A stretch of 64,000 nucleotides of DNA from Pedobacter sp. Bi126 (GTDB taxonomy: Bacteria > Bacteroidota > Bacteroidia > Sphingobacteriales > Sphingobacteriaceae), in contig NZ_CAKKMS010000003.1 of NCBI RefSeq assembly GCF_918698245.1, positions 434,001 to 498,000 on the forward strand, written 5' to 3'. The first letter of the stretch is position 1, and each line of letters starts with the position of its first letter. Both the position numbers and the translations under genes were made by a program. Positions 9,462 through 17,467 of the stretch are shown one piece after another. Under the pieces are notes generated by a model. It searched no databases and was not told the origin of the DNA. It was given only the letters and a program-made list of their open reading frames with translations.

Positions 9462-9640
9462 AGAGCATTAAATGTTTCACATAGCAATAGTATAATAATT
9501 AATCCGACAATCAACCACACTAAAATCACACAAACTTTTTCAAATTTACATTGTACTATAACAATTTTTAATATTTGTTGTTTGGTTATTAAAACGATAT
9601 TATTTCTTTTACTTTTAACAAACTTTAAGCCAAACCGTGT

Positions 9641-10075
9641 ATGTCTGAAAATTTTTACAACAAACCCTTCAGATTTAGGTCGGTTTTCTCAGGCAGTGGC
9701 CTTCAGCCAACTGACCTCGGAAAATCGATTTCGAACCACCTGGAACTGATTATTTTTACCCGTTTTGGGGAGCATCGGTTCCACAACGATTTTGGCTGTG
9801 AGATATGGGATCTCGACTTTGAGTTAATCGTGAGCGAGAGCATTTGGGAGGAAAAATTCCGCAAATCGTTGCTAAAATCCATCACCGACTATGAATTTAG
9901 GATATATAATACCGAGGTAGAAGTACGTATTACTGAGGTAGAAAATGTCTACCCCCTACGTAAGATAACCGAGATTAAAAAAAAGGTAGATATTAGCGTT
10001 AGAGCACTAATAAAAACCACAGGAGAAAAATATTTTTTTAACACCGCTTTATTTCTTAGCCCATTATCAACTTAA
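9641..10075 (+). CDS. tssE: T6SS baseplate wedge protein TssE (gp25-like)
   Basis: This 144-residue protein belongs to the GPW/gp25 family, the baseplate wedge component that starts sheath assembly. The diagnostic region HLELIIFTRFGEHRF HNDFGCEIWDLDFE (residues about 31-60) contains the gp25 R-x-G-x-R/H pattern and the downstream 'FG' turn. A later strand pair (YNTEVEVRITEVENV) completes the fold. It is the first gene of the plus-strand T6SS block, divergent from the minus-strand membrane-complex operon with a 179-bp spacer that probably carries both promoters. The gap to tssF is 26 bp, so the two are likely co-transcribed. It is cytoplasmic. Confidence 0.88.
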   Translation: MSENFYNKPFRFRSVFSGSGLQPTDLGKSISNHLELIIFTRFGEHRFHNDFGCEIWDLDFELIVSESIWEEKFRKSLLKSITDYEFRIYNTEVEVRITEVENVYPLRKITEIKKKVDISVRALIKTTGEKYFFNTALFLSPLST

Positions 10076-10101
10076 TCTAAAACGCCCCAAATATTCTACA
10101 C

Positions 10102-11967
10102 ATGAAACCAGTTTTTTATTCATCAAAAGATGAGATCCGGAACAGAATTCTAAAAAATGCTGAAGATTTCTGGAATATTAAAGACAGTAACGACTTCGAT
10201 CCGCTTGTTAGACTGATTATTGAGGCATTGAGCAATGAGCTTTTTAATGTATCCAATGATGTTAAAAATTTAGAGAACAGGATCTTTGATAAAATCAGCC
10301 GTATTTTAGCGCCCGATCATTTAACTTCATCGTTACCGGCCCATGCCATTATGCATGCCAGGCCGATTGAACAACAAGACTATCTTTCGGTCTATTCGCA
10401 GTTTGCATTTAAAAAGAATATCCCGCAGGAAAATGATAAGGCCAAGAAAACCGATATTTTTTTTAGCCCGCTGCATACCGTAAAATTAAATAACGCATCG
10501 ATAAGATACATCGTTACCGGAAATACACTTTTTAATGTAGAGCAATTTGGCAAGCAGCCTATACACAATACCCTTTCGGGCACTTCTGTAGAGAAAAATA
10601 CGATATACATAGGTTTTAACGGCATTAAAGACTGGATGGATTTTAATAAACTAAATTTATTTTTCGACTGGAAAAATTATTCGGTGCCCGAAAACACTTA
10701 CGATCTGCTCTCGCTGGGGAAATGGTTCTACAAAAACAACGAGCTCGCCGCCTATACAGAACGTTTTATGGATGAACCTTTAACAGGGAAGGTACAGGCT
10801 CCGTTTCAGCACAAACAATTGCTTAATCTGATCAAAGCAGATGTTTTACAGTTTTACAGCAACAGATTTATTACCCTGGGCGATCTTAACGATTTTAATA
10901 TCGACGAAAGCAGGGAACTCCCCCCTGAGTTTGCCAACCTATTCCAGCCGGCTGTTTTAAACCAGATCGATAATTCGGTAAAATGGCTTAAAGTAATTTT
11001 TCCGGCAGCTATAAACCAGGAAATGCTGAACGAGCTTCATATTTATATCAACGCATTCCCCGTGGTAAATAAACGGTTAAGCCAGATCAAACACCGGCTT
11101 AAAACGATGAACAATATTATCCCGATCAAAACGGAATCATTGGATCAGATGCTTGCGGTAGAAAACCTGAAGGATAATAAAGGGAAAAGTTACAACGAGA
11201 TTCCCTACACCAATGAAAACCAAAAAGGAGACGGATCTTTCTCAATCCGATACGGAGGCACAGAGCGTTTTGATACGAGAAATGCCAAAGAATTAGTAGA
11301 TTACCTTTTTGAGCTGTTACGCGATGAGAAAGCAGCTTTTACCGCTTACGGACCTGATTTTTTAAGCACGATCCTTAAAAATCTGGAACAGAATATTGCG
11401 CTTATTGAACAAAAAAGCCGCTCGGCGCTTAAAGACACTAAAGAACTGCCCAGCTATATTGTATTGAAACCGATTGATGATGCGGATATTTTATTCCTCG
11501 ATATCTGGGTTACACAAGCAGAAGAGGCCAACCACATTAATGCCGGAAGCCGTTTAGTGGTTTACGATAACAATAAGGTAAATGCAGAGAGTATCTTTTT
11601 ATTGAGCCAAACAAAAGGCGGCCGGTCGAGATTGAATGCAACCAACAGGGTGCAGGCTTATAAATATGGTTTAACCACAGCCGACCGGATTATTACGAAG
11701 GCTGATGTGATCAATTTTTGCCGTTACGAACTGGGCAACAAATTAAAGGGCATTACTCTGGCCAAAGGCTTGATAATGGATAATAAACCAAATGCAGGCT
11801 TTATTAAAACCACTGATATTTTGATCGAACCTGCAGATCAGCTTAACCTTAGCGGGCAGGATTGGGAAGAACTGTTGAGTTTAACTTTGGCGAAATTAAA
11901 GCTAAGGAGTACGATGAATGTACATTACCGCATGCTGTTAAAGCCGGTGTTGTATAAAGTGGTTTAA
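10102..11967 (+). CDS. tssF: T6SS baseplate protein TssF
   Basis: At 621 residues this is the TssF (VasA/ImpG) baseplate wedge protein, which joins TssG and TssK to link spike, sheath and membrane complex. The N-terminus (YSSKDEIRNRILKNAEDFW, then FDPLVRLIIEALSNELFNV) matches the conserved helical start of TssF. The following LENRIFDKISRILAPD with HLTSSLPAHAIMHARP is the family signature 'lL.PH...p.PSmaia.f.p'. The rest is beta rich with no membrane segment. It follows tssE directly. Downstream, transcription would run into a dispersed repeat and the convergent tssG, so tssE-tssF may form a two-gene unit. Confidence 0.87.
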   Translation: MKPVFYSSKDEIRNRILKNAEDFWNIKDSNDFDPLVRLIIEALSNELFNVSNDVKNLENRIFDKISRILAPDHLTSSLPAHAIMHARPIEQQDYLSVYSQFAFKKNIPQENDKAKKTDIFFSPLHTVKLNNASIRYIVTGNTLFNVEQFGKQPIHNTLSGTSVEKNTIYIGFNGIKDWMDFNKLNLFFDWKNYSVPENTYDLLSLGKWFYKNNELAAYTERFMDEPLTGKVQAPFQHKQLLNLIKADVLQFYSNRFITLGDLNDFNIDESRELPPEFANLFQPAVLNQIDNSVKWLKVIFPAAINQEMLNELHIYINAFPVVNKRLSQIKHRLKTMNNIIPIKTESLDQMLAVENLKDNKGKSYNEIPYTNENQKGDGSFSIRYGGTERFDTRNAKELVDYLFELLRDEKAAFTAYGPDFLSTILKNLEQNIALIEQKSRSALKDTKELPSYIVLKPIDDADILFLDIWVTQAEEANHINAGSRLVVYDNNKVNAESIFLLSQTKGGRSRLNATNRVQAYKYGLTTADRIITKADVINFCRYELGNKLKGITLAKGLIMDNKPNAGFIKTTDILIEPADQLNLSGQDWEELLSLTLAKLKLRSTMNVHYRMLLKPVLYKVV

Positions 11968-11996
11968 GGTTTTGTGGTAGGACTTAAAACAAACGT

Positions 11997-12172
11997 CATC
12001 TCGACTGGAACGCAGCGGAATGGGGAGATCTATCTAGATAGATTTAGCTTCGCTGAGCTTTCGGGTTCTCGGCTGCGTTGCACTACGCTCGAAATGGGCT
12101 ATTGCGAGGATAGCGATCGTTTTAAGATTGCTTCGTCGGCTGAAAAAGCCTTCTCGCGATGACGATCTCTCG
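11997..12172. repeat. Dispersed palindromic intergenic repeat between tssF and tssG
   Basis: This 230-bp convergent gap carries a mosaic repeat. Its right part (ATTGCTTCGTCGGCTGAAAA, then GCCTTCTCGCGATGACGATC, about 12127-12166) is found again in inverted form at 56931-56970. The left part contains CATCTCGACTGGAACGCAGC, a kind of sequence common as intergenic repeats in Pedobacter-like genomes, and a small palindrome ATCTATCTAGATAGAT. A 62-codon frame across it looks accidental. It may serve as a terminator for the two converging genes. Confidence 0.7.
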
Positions 12173-12196
12173 CTGCTTGTTACAGCTTCATATTAA

Positions 12197-13135
12197 CTAA
12201 AGATATACCGTATACCCTAAATAAGCACTTTCGCCATCCTCGCTCAATACCGTTTCCTGGTAATCGGGTGCGGTAAGGAGTTCTACGTTAACTTCTGCGT
12301 CTACAGGGATTAAATAGCTGATGGCCATATCCAAAATGGCCCTGTTTTTTTGTCCGGGAATAAACTTAACCAGTTCCTGTGGCGAAGTTGGACCGATATT
12401 AACATGATAAGCTTCGTGTTCGGGCGTAAAGCTATCACCAATGATGGTATCAATCCCCAATGCGCTTCCACCCAGCTGCATCTGCATTTCTTCAGCAATT
12501 TTTACCGGTGCAATATTGGCTGTAGCATCAACAATGGTAAGCGGCAGGTTGAACAGTGCAGTAAGTACTTTTGATACAAAACCGATATCATTTCTCTTTT
12601 GCTGGATTTCGGGCAGCAGGTGCATCCAGATGATACTCTGTTCTTTGTTGAGCAAATTGAATTCATCCCATCCAAATTCAAAAATCTGACTTAAATCCGA
12701 ATAGGTTGTTTTTTTATCGAGCATATTTTCATATAACTCGGTCATGATCCTTACATAATTAATTTCCGCATCAAAGGGTGTAAAAAATAGCCTGGCTTCC
12801 TTTTCTTCCTCTCTCCTATCCCTGATATCTTTAATCATAGATTCCTCGTCCATACCGGCACTACCGGTTGGCGGACGGTGGAAAAGCCCCTCAGGTAGCA
12901 TATCATACAATCCTTCGCGGTTGGTACTGATGCGGATGCGTTCGTGCCTTCTTTTTTCAGAATAATAAGCCGTGGTATCCTCAATATCTTTTGCAAAAGC
13001 ACGTTTATCTGGCCCCAATGGGATAATTTCAATCCTATCGGCATCAATTATCTTACGTTCAATCAGGTCGGCAGCGTGGGCAACGGCTTTGTAATCTGTA
13101 AATAGTTCGTTATTAATCAAAGTTTCCTTTTTCAT
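12197..13135 (-). CDS. tssG: T6SS baseplate protein TssG
   Basis: This 312-residue protein fits the Bacteroidota form of TssG, the partner of TssF in the baseplate wedge. It has a helical N-terminus (TLINNELFTDYKAVAHAADLI), a charged linker, then a segment with a FTPFDAEINYVRIMTELYENM helix. The C-terminal region (GIDTIIGDSFTPEHEAYHVNIGP, then PGQKNRAILDMAISYLIP) resembles the TssG motif 'LG..t.lG......... f.l.lGPl....l..flPg'. It is on the opposite strand to tssE-tssF and tssN-tssK, convergent with tssF and divergent from tssN. That is an unusual internal inversion, flanked on one side by a dispersed repeat. No membrane segment is seen. Confidence 0.78.
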   Translation of the reverse strand: MKKETLINNELFTDYKAVAHAADLIERKIIDADRIEIIPLGPDKRAFAKDIEDTTAYYSEKRRHERIRISTNREGLYDMLPEGLFHRPPTGSAGMDEESMIKDIRDRREEEKEARLFFTPFDAEINYVRIMTELYENMLDKKTTYSDLSQIFEFGWDEFNLLNKEQSIIWMHLLPEIQQKRNDIGFVSKVLTALFNLPLTIVDATANIAPVKIAEEMQMQLGGSALGIDTIIGDSFTPEHEAYHVNIGPTSPQELVKFIPGQKNRAILDMAISYLIPVDAEVNVELLTAPDYQETVLSEDGESAYLGYTVYL

Positions 13136-13217
13136 TAAACTTTAAGGCTTCATTTTTGTTATAGGTTAAATTTTTATTACCGAAAAAATAACGATTATAA
13201 TCAAATATTAAAGATAC

Positions 13218-13225
13218 TATATTTG
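13218..13225 (+). promoter_or_regulatory. Possible -7 box upstream of tssN
   Basis: TATATTTG matches the Bacteroidota -7 consensus TAnnTTTG and lies 27 bases before the tssN start, in the 116-bp divergent tssG/tssN spacer. No convincing TTG at the expected -33 distance was found, so this is tentative. Confidence 0.3.
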
Positions 13226-13251
13226 CAATACATCTCATCTATAAAAATTTA

Positions 13252-14145
13252 ATGGACGTTCAATCATTTTTTATCCGCTTTCTCTTGTTCCCGCTGATCT
13301 TCGTCGTATCAACAGCGGTGCTTTCTATCATCAACAAAAAGAACCAGTTTCTCAATAACAAAAGACTTATCGTAAGTGTTCTGCTCATCGGCATTATTTT
13401 AGCCCTTCCGGGATTTTTAGGGTTCCTAAATTTTAATTTTATGCCCTGGGGCTACATTATCTGCTGTATTTTTTATCTCTTGATGGGCACGGTTTTCGTT
13501 TATCTGTTAACCAAATATTACCCTAAAGATGTACTGGAGCGCAAGGTTTTTATCTTTTTCGCCACTTTAATTTCGGCCATTTTAGCTGTTTATTTATACC
13601 AGCTTGCCTTTAACTGGTTAAGCACGGTAAATTTTGGGTGGTTTGGTGCGGGCAGTATCACCTGCTTTTTTGTTCCACTTATTTTTTGGTGGGCTTATGT
13701 TTCACTGCTTGGTATCCCTTCAGAAATCTACAAGATCTGGAAATATCCCGATACTCCATTGGACATCAACATGGACCATGTAGATTTTAACCGTTTATTG
13801 GTACTGGAGCTGGAACTTTACAAAAAAAGCAGCGATCCCGAACCCTTAAAGGTAAAGGTAAAAGCTGTAGAGAACATGAACTTCGGTATCTGGTTCCACA
13901 AGTTTATTGATGATTACAATTTAAAATTTGCCAAAAGCCCTGTAGAATTCAGGGGCGACGATATGGAAAATTATAAATGGATTTTCTTTATCAAAACTTC
14001 TTTTTTTAAACGCAATATTTTCATCGATCCTGATCTCGACATTATCGAAAATGGCATTACCGAAAAAATGACGATTTACGCTAAACGGGTATCTGAAAAC
14101 GCAAACAAACCCAATGAAGTTGGAGAAAGTGCTATCTTTATCTAA
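13252..14145 (+). CDS. tssN: T6SS membrane-complex protein TssN
   Basis: This 297-residue protein has five closely spaced transmembrane helices in the first ~165 residues (around 6-27, 41-63, 66-87, 98-119 and 135-158). A soluble C-terminal domain of about 135 residues, predicted cytoplasmic, begins at PSEIYKIWKYPDTPLD. TssN is specific to Bacteroidota T6SS. It has been reported to connect the TssNQOPR envelope complex to the baseplate, which suits a multi-pass protein with a cytoplasmic head. It sits 22 bp upstream of tssK, a baseplate protein, consistent with that link. Divergent from tssG, it likely has its own promoter. Confidence 0.82.
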   Translation: MDVQSFFIRFLLFPLIFVVSTAVLSIINKKNQFLNNKRLIVSVLLIGIILALPGFLGFLNFNFMPWGYIICCIFYLLMGTVFVYLLTKYYPKDVLERKVFIFFATLISAILAVYLYQLAFNWLSTVNFGWFGAGSITCFFVPLIFWWAYVSLLGIPSEIYKIWKYPDTPLDINMDHVDFNRLLVLELELYKKSSDPEPLKVKVKAVENMNFGIWFHKFIDDYNLKFAKSPVEFRGDDMENYKWIFFIKTSFFKRNIFIDPDLDIIENGITEKMTIYAKRVSENANKPNEVGESAIFI

Positions 14146-14167
14146 TCTATAATAAAAAACATCTACC

Positions 14168-15307
14168 ATGATAAAGCCGCTAAAATATAAATCCATTAAC
14201 TGGATTAATGGCATGAAGCTTTCCAGTGATCATTTTACATTAAGTGATCTTTATTTACAGGACTTTGTACGCGATGCCGCCTCTCTTCATCTAAATAATA
14301 GTAATTACGGATTTTTACCGCCTTTTGCAGGTTATAAAAGTTCGCACGATATCGAAATTATCGAAAAAGCAACCAACCATATCGAGGTAAGGGTAAGATA
14401 TTGTAATGCCATTACGCCCGAAGGCTGCCACATTGATATTGTACAATCGGATAATATGGATACCCTGGTACACAACCATTATTTTGGCCAGTCGGAACCG
14501 CGAAACTATGTGATTTTATTAGTGGTAAGTCCGTTTAACCGTGTACCGACAGGCACACCAAACCCTGAAGAAAACCCGATCCGTTACCCTGAACTTGCCA
14601 AAAGTTATGCTATCGCGGTTTTACCGGAGAGCGAGGTGGGTTCGCAAACAGCAGATAGCTATTTCTTAACCATAGGACAGGTTTACTACGAAAATGGCAG
14701 GTTATCAATCAACAGCAGTTATATACCGCCAAGCTCAACCATAACAAGTCATCCAGCCCTGATTAGATATTATGAATCTTTTAGTGTTTTACTAAATGAT
14801 TTACAGCTGGCAGCTTTTAAAATTATCGACAAAACAGGAGGAAGGGACAACATTACGCCGCTTGGCAAGAACATCCGTTTAATATCAGAGAAAATTGTAG
14901 ATTACATTGCAGGTTTATTTTACGAATATAGAAACATTGCACACCGCGAATCGCCATCAGTTTTAGTAGGTTATTTCTCTAGCTTGGCACACATTTTTTT
15001 TACGGCCATTAAACTGATTGATCCCCGCGAAAGAGAAGAACTGTTAAAGTATTTTTACGAGTGGAAAGATGTAACCCCAGGAAACTTTGAAGAGCTTTTA
15101 GCCAAAACCATCGAACTGGTTTACGATCATAAACAAATTAACAACAGCATGCTAATGGCCAACGAATTTATGAGTGTATTGGTAGCGCTTTGGAATAAAT
15201 TGAGTGGATTAGAATATATTGGCCAGCGCAAAGAAAATATTGTGGTTGCCGAACAGCAAGTTGTACAGCAGGTACAGGCCAGAAAAACCTGGACATTGCT
15301 GGATTAA
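14168..15307 (+). CDS. tssK: T6SS baseplate-membrane adaptor TssK
   Basis: This 379-residue protein is TssK, the trimeric adaptor that connects baseplate wedges to the membrane complex. It opens with KYKSINWINGMKLSSDHFTL, the T6SSiii version of the family start 'v.W.eGm.L.pqHfq..d'. A beta-rich shoulder domain (about residues 50-190) precedes a mainly helical middle and tail. The C-terminus ends in a glutamine-rich stretch (VAEQQVVQQVQA). It is the last gene of the plus-strand T6SS block, 22 bp after tssN, and is followed by a palindrome that can act as terminator. It is shorter than the ~450-residue proteobacterial proteins, which is normal for this subtype. Confidence 0.85.
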   Translation: MIKPLKYKSINWINGMKLSSDHFTLSDLYLQDFVRDAASLHLNNSNYGFLPPFAGYKSSHDIEIIEKATNHIEVRVRYCNAITPEGCHIDIVQSDNMDTLVHNHYFGQSEPRNYVILLVVSPFNRVPTGTPNPEENPIRYPELAKSYAIAVLPESEVGSQTADSYFLTIGQVYYENGRLSINSSYIPPSSTITSHPALIRYYESFSVLLNDLQLAAFKIIDKTGGRDNITPLGKNIRLISEKIVDYIAGLFYEYRNIAHRESPSVLVGYFSSLAHIFFTAIKLIDPREREELLKYFYEWKDVTPGNFEELLAKTIELVYDHKQINNSMLMANEFMSVLVALWNKLSGLEYIGQRKENIVVAEQQVVQQVQARKTWTLLD

Positions 15308-15335
15308 AATTATTTCTCGGAGTAAATTAATAATG

Positions 15336-15413
15336 AAGCTGTACTTATAATGAAGTGAACCCCAAAAGTTGGACAAAAACTTTTTGGGGTCACACCATAA
15401 CCAGGTACAGCTT
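15336..15413. repeat. Nested palindrome with IS3-family-like terminal sequence
   Basis: An outer 9-bp inverted repeat (AAGCTGTAC / GTACAGCTT, at 15336-15344 and 15405-15413) encloses an inner imperfect 16-bp one (GTGAACCCCAAAAGTT at 15355, AACTTTTTGGGGTCAC at 15378). The outer right arm runs into T6, so the element can act as a terminator between convergent tssK and the lipoprotein gene. The inner sequence (AACCCCAAAAGTTGGACA) resembles the end of IS3-family insertion sequences. It may be a solo MITE-like remnant. No transposase is present. Confidence 0.55.
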
Positions 15414-15428
15414 TTTTATTCTTATTTA

Positions 15429-15845
15429 TTAATCGAAAGCAACCTGCTCCGGTCCTGAAATTTTATTGATGTGACAAGCGCACTTGCCCCCACTTACTTT
15501 AATTACAACAGATTTAGTTTGCCCGGTTTCTACAGAGGTACCGGTAATTTTCAGATCATCGCCCTGTTCTGACAGGCCAAGTTTATTATTATCATCAACG
15601 ATAATAAATACGCCTTTGATGGTACTTGTATAAATACTTGAATTAGCCGTTACCCGCTCTCCTGTTCTTTGGTTGATTACATTGAAATCTTTTACTTCAG
15701 CGCCAGCACCTTTATTGTCTACAAATTTAAACATTACCGAGGCAAATTCTTCAGTACACATTTTCTCTCCACAATCGGAAGTTTTATTTTTTTCGCACGA
15801 AAACAGGGCAATACCCATCAATAATAGCAGTGTTATTTTTTTCAT
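15429..15845 (-). CDS. Small lipoprotein of unknown function
   Basis: This 138-residue protein has a lipoprotein signal: a basic start (MKK), a hydrophobic core, and a lipobox ending LFSC at residue 17. The mature part has three further cysteine motifs (SDCGEKMCTEEF and GKCACHI) that could form disulfides. It has alternating short strands (FVDNKGAGAEVKDFNVI, STIKGVFIIVDDNNKL), suggesting a small beta-sandwich. It is probably anchored in the outer membrane or periplasm. It is convergent with tssK, with a palindromic terminator between them, so it is not obviously part of the T6SS, although a T6SS-linked lipoprotein role cannot be excluded. I do not recognise the family. Confidence 0.7.
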   Translation of the reverse strand: MKKITLLLLMGIALFSCEKNKTSDCGEKMCTEEFASVMFKFVDNKGAGAEVKDFNVINQRTGERVTANSSIYTSTIKGVFIIVDDNNKLGLSEQGDDLKITGTSVETGQTKSVVIKVSGGKCACHINKISGPEQVAFD

Positions 15846-15947
15846 CGTCTATTTGGTTTTTAATGAAAAACGACGAAGCGCATTAAAACGCTACAAAAAG
15901 GGAAATTATAGTCCCATATATCAACTAATTCGCATCTTAACTAAATA

Positions 15948-16388
15948 TTACTTCACCCTTTCCCAAACACTTGTCCGGCCAAATAAAGACACACCAATAT
16001 AGCCCCTGATATTCAGTTTACCATCCTTTAGTTTCAATGTACAGCTGTATGTTTTACCACTATAAGGATCATAAATCTCGCCACCATCCCACACGCCATC
16101 ATGGTAAGTAAAATCGTAAAGCATGATCAGTTCTTTAAGGTTACGGCCCCTTAATTTTTCATCCTTGTTTTTTACGTCTTTCCGGGAAGTAATTCCATTC
16201 GGTTCGTACATTGTTTTACCCCAGATCAGCTTGCCGAAATACTTTCCTTTTGCTTTATAAATATCAATTTTACCGGTTTTGTCTTCACTCAGCCATACGC
16301 CTAAAATTTTATCAGCTTCTGGAGTTTGTGCGAAAGTTTTTGTTGCCGCAAAAAGGCACAGCAATAATATTATCCTTAGTTTTTTCAT
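15948..16388 (-). CDS. DUF2147 domain secreted protein
   Basis: This 146-residue exported protein has a signal peptide ending TFAQ (about residue 21). The mature part matches DUF2147: it opens ILGVWLSEDKTGKIDIYKA and continues with YFGKLIWGKTMY, then DFTYHDGVWDGGEIYDPYSGKTYSC and ends RGYIGVSLFGRTSVWERV. The domain is a small beta-barrel found in secreted proteins of Bacteroidota and Proteobacteria, with no established biochemical role. The gene stands between the small lipoprotein (103-bp gap) and the oxidoreductase gene upstream (22-bp gap). It could be the tail of the oxidoreductase transcript. Confidence 0.85.
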   Translation of the reverse strand: MKKLRIILLLCLFAATKTFAQTPEADKILGVWLSEDKTGKIDIYKAKGKYFGKLIWGKTMYEPNGITSRKDVKNKDEKLRGRNLKELIMLYDFTYHDGVWDGGEIYDPYSGKTYSCTLKLKDGKLNIRGYIGVSLFGRTSVWERVK

Positions 16389-16410
16389 TATACATGTTTT
16401 ATCAATTAAA

Positions 16411-17412
16411 TCATTTAACTTTTATGACCACTTTTCCTTTGGCACGACCACTTTCTACATAAGCTATTGCTTCATTGACCGATTGGAACGGAAAAATTTT
16501 GTCTATCACAGGTTTAATAGCCCCGGCATTTATAAGCGTCGTAATTTCATTTAACTGAGATCCGCTAGCCCTCATAAACAGAAAGGAAAAATCCACATTC
16601 AGCCTTTTTGCTTTCTTCCTTACCTTCGAACTTAACAGGCGCATAATCAGTTTCACGAACCAGGAGGCACCGATTTGTTCCGCAAAATCCGGATCGGGAG
16701 GACCAGAAATCGAGATGAGCTTTCCACCCGGTTTCAATACCTGTAGCGACTTTTCAAGCGTCAATCCGTCCTGGCTGTTTAAAACCAGATCATAATCATT
16801 CAGAATTTTCTCAAAGTCATCCTTTCTATAGTCTATAACAACGTCTGCACCGAGACTTTTTACCAACTCGATGTTGCCTGGGCCTGTCGTGGTAGCCACA
16901 GTAGCCCCCAGATATTTGGCCAACTGAATGGCAAATGTGCCCACGCCGCCTGAGCCAGCCTGAATGAAAACTCGCTCTCCTTTTTGCAGTTTCCCCTTTT
17001 CGATGAGTGCCTGCCAGGCAGTAAGGCCCACGAGTGGGATGGATGCCGCTTCTTCCATGGTAAGTTCTGCAGGCTTTATTGCCAAATCAGCCTCATTAAC
17101 GGCAATGAATTCTGCAAAAGTTCCAATACGATGATCTGCGGGCCTGGCATAAACATGGTCTCCAACCTGAAACTTTTGCACCTGCGCACCAACCTTAGTT
17201 ATTATACCGGCCAGGTCATGCCCCAGAATAAATGGGGTTTTATAAGGCAAAAAAAGTTTGAACTCTCCTTTCCTTATTTTGGAATCGAGAAGGTTTATGC
17301 CGGCAGCGTATACTTCTACCAATACTTCATCGGCTTTCAGTACAGCAATGGGTACATTTTCAATCTTACCACCTACCTTGCTTTTATATTTGTCTATTAT
17401 AAATGCTTTCAT
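16411..17412 (-). CDS. Zinc-free medium-chain NADP-dependent oxidoreductase (quinone reductase-like)
   Basis: This 333-residue MDR-family enzyme reduces quinones or enones with NADPH. The start is taken at 17412 (MKAFIIDKYK). An upstream in-frame ATG at 17442 would add ten residues with no family match. The GroES-like N-domain (AAGINLLDSKIRKGEF, then PFILGHDLAGIITKVG) is followed by a Rossmann domain with the nucleotide loop AGSGGVGTFAIQLAKYLGA (about residue 150). The catalytic zinc cysteines of alcohol dehydrogenases are absent, as in quinone oxidoreductases. It is the first of several redox enzymes in the cluster and lies 55 bp downstream of an SDR gene on the same strand. The substrate is not known. 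Confidence 0.85.
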   Translation of the reverse strand: MKAFIIDKYKSKVGGKIENVPIAVLKADEVLVEVYAAGINLLDSKIRKGEFKLFLPYKTPFILGHDLAGIITKVGAQVQKFQVGDHVYARPADHRIGTFAEFIAVNEADLAIKPAELTMEEAASIPLVGLTAWQALIEKGKLQKGERVFIQAGSGGVGTFAIQLAKYLGATVATTTGPGNIELVKSLGADVVIDYRKDDFEKILNDYDLVLNSQDGLTLEKSLQVLKPGGKLISISGPPDPDFAEQIGASWFVKLIMRLLSSKVRKKAKRLNVDFSFLFMRASGSQLNEITTLINAGAIKPVIDKIFPFQSVNEAIAYVESGRAKGKVVIKVK

Positions 17413-17467
17413 ATTCTTGTATATTATTAACCACCAGCACAATATGATGGAATTTATGAAGTGATTT

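Noticed and set aside
9462..9640. Full promoters in the 179-bp divergent T6SS spacer
   Set aside because: A -7-like box occurs on the minus strand, but no -33 element at normal spacing on either strand, so no full promoter is called.
11974..12162. 62-codon frame after tssF
   Set aside because: It coincides with the dispersed palindromic repeat that recurs at 56.9 kb, so it is not a gene.
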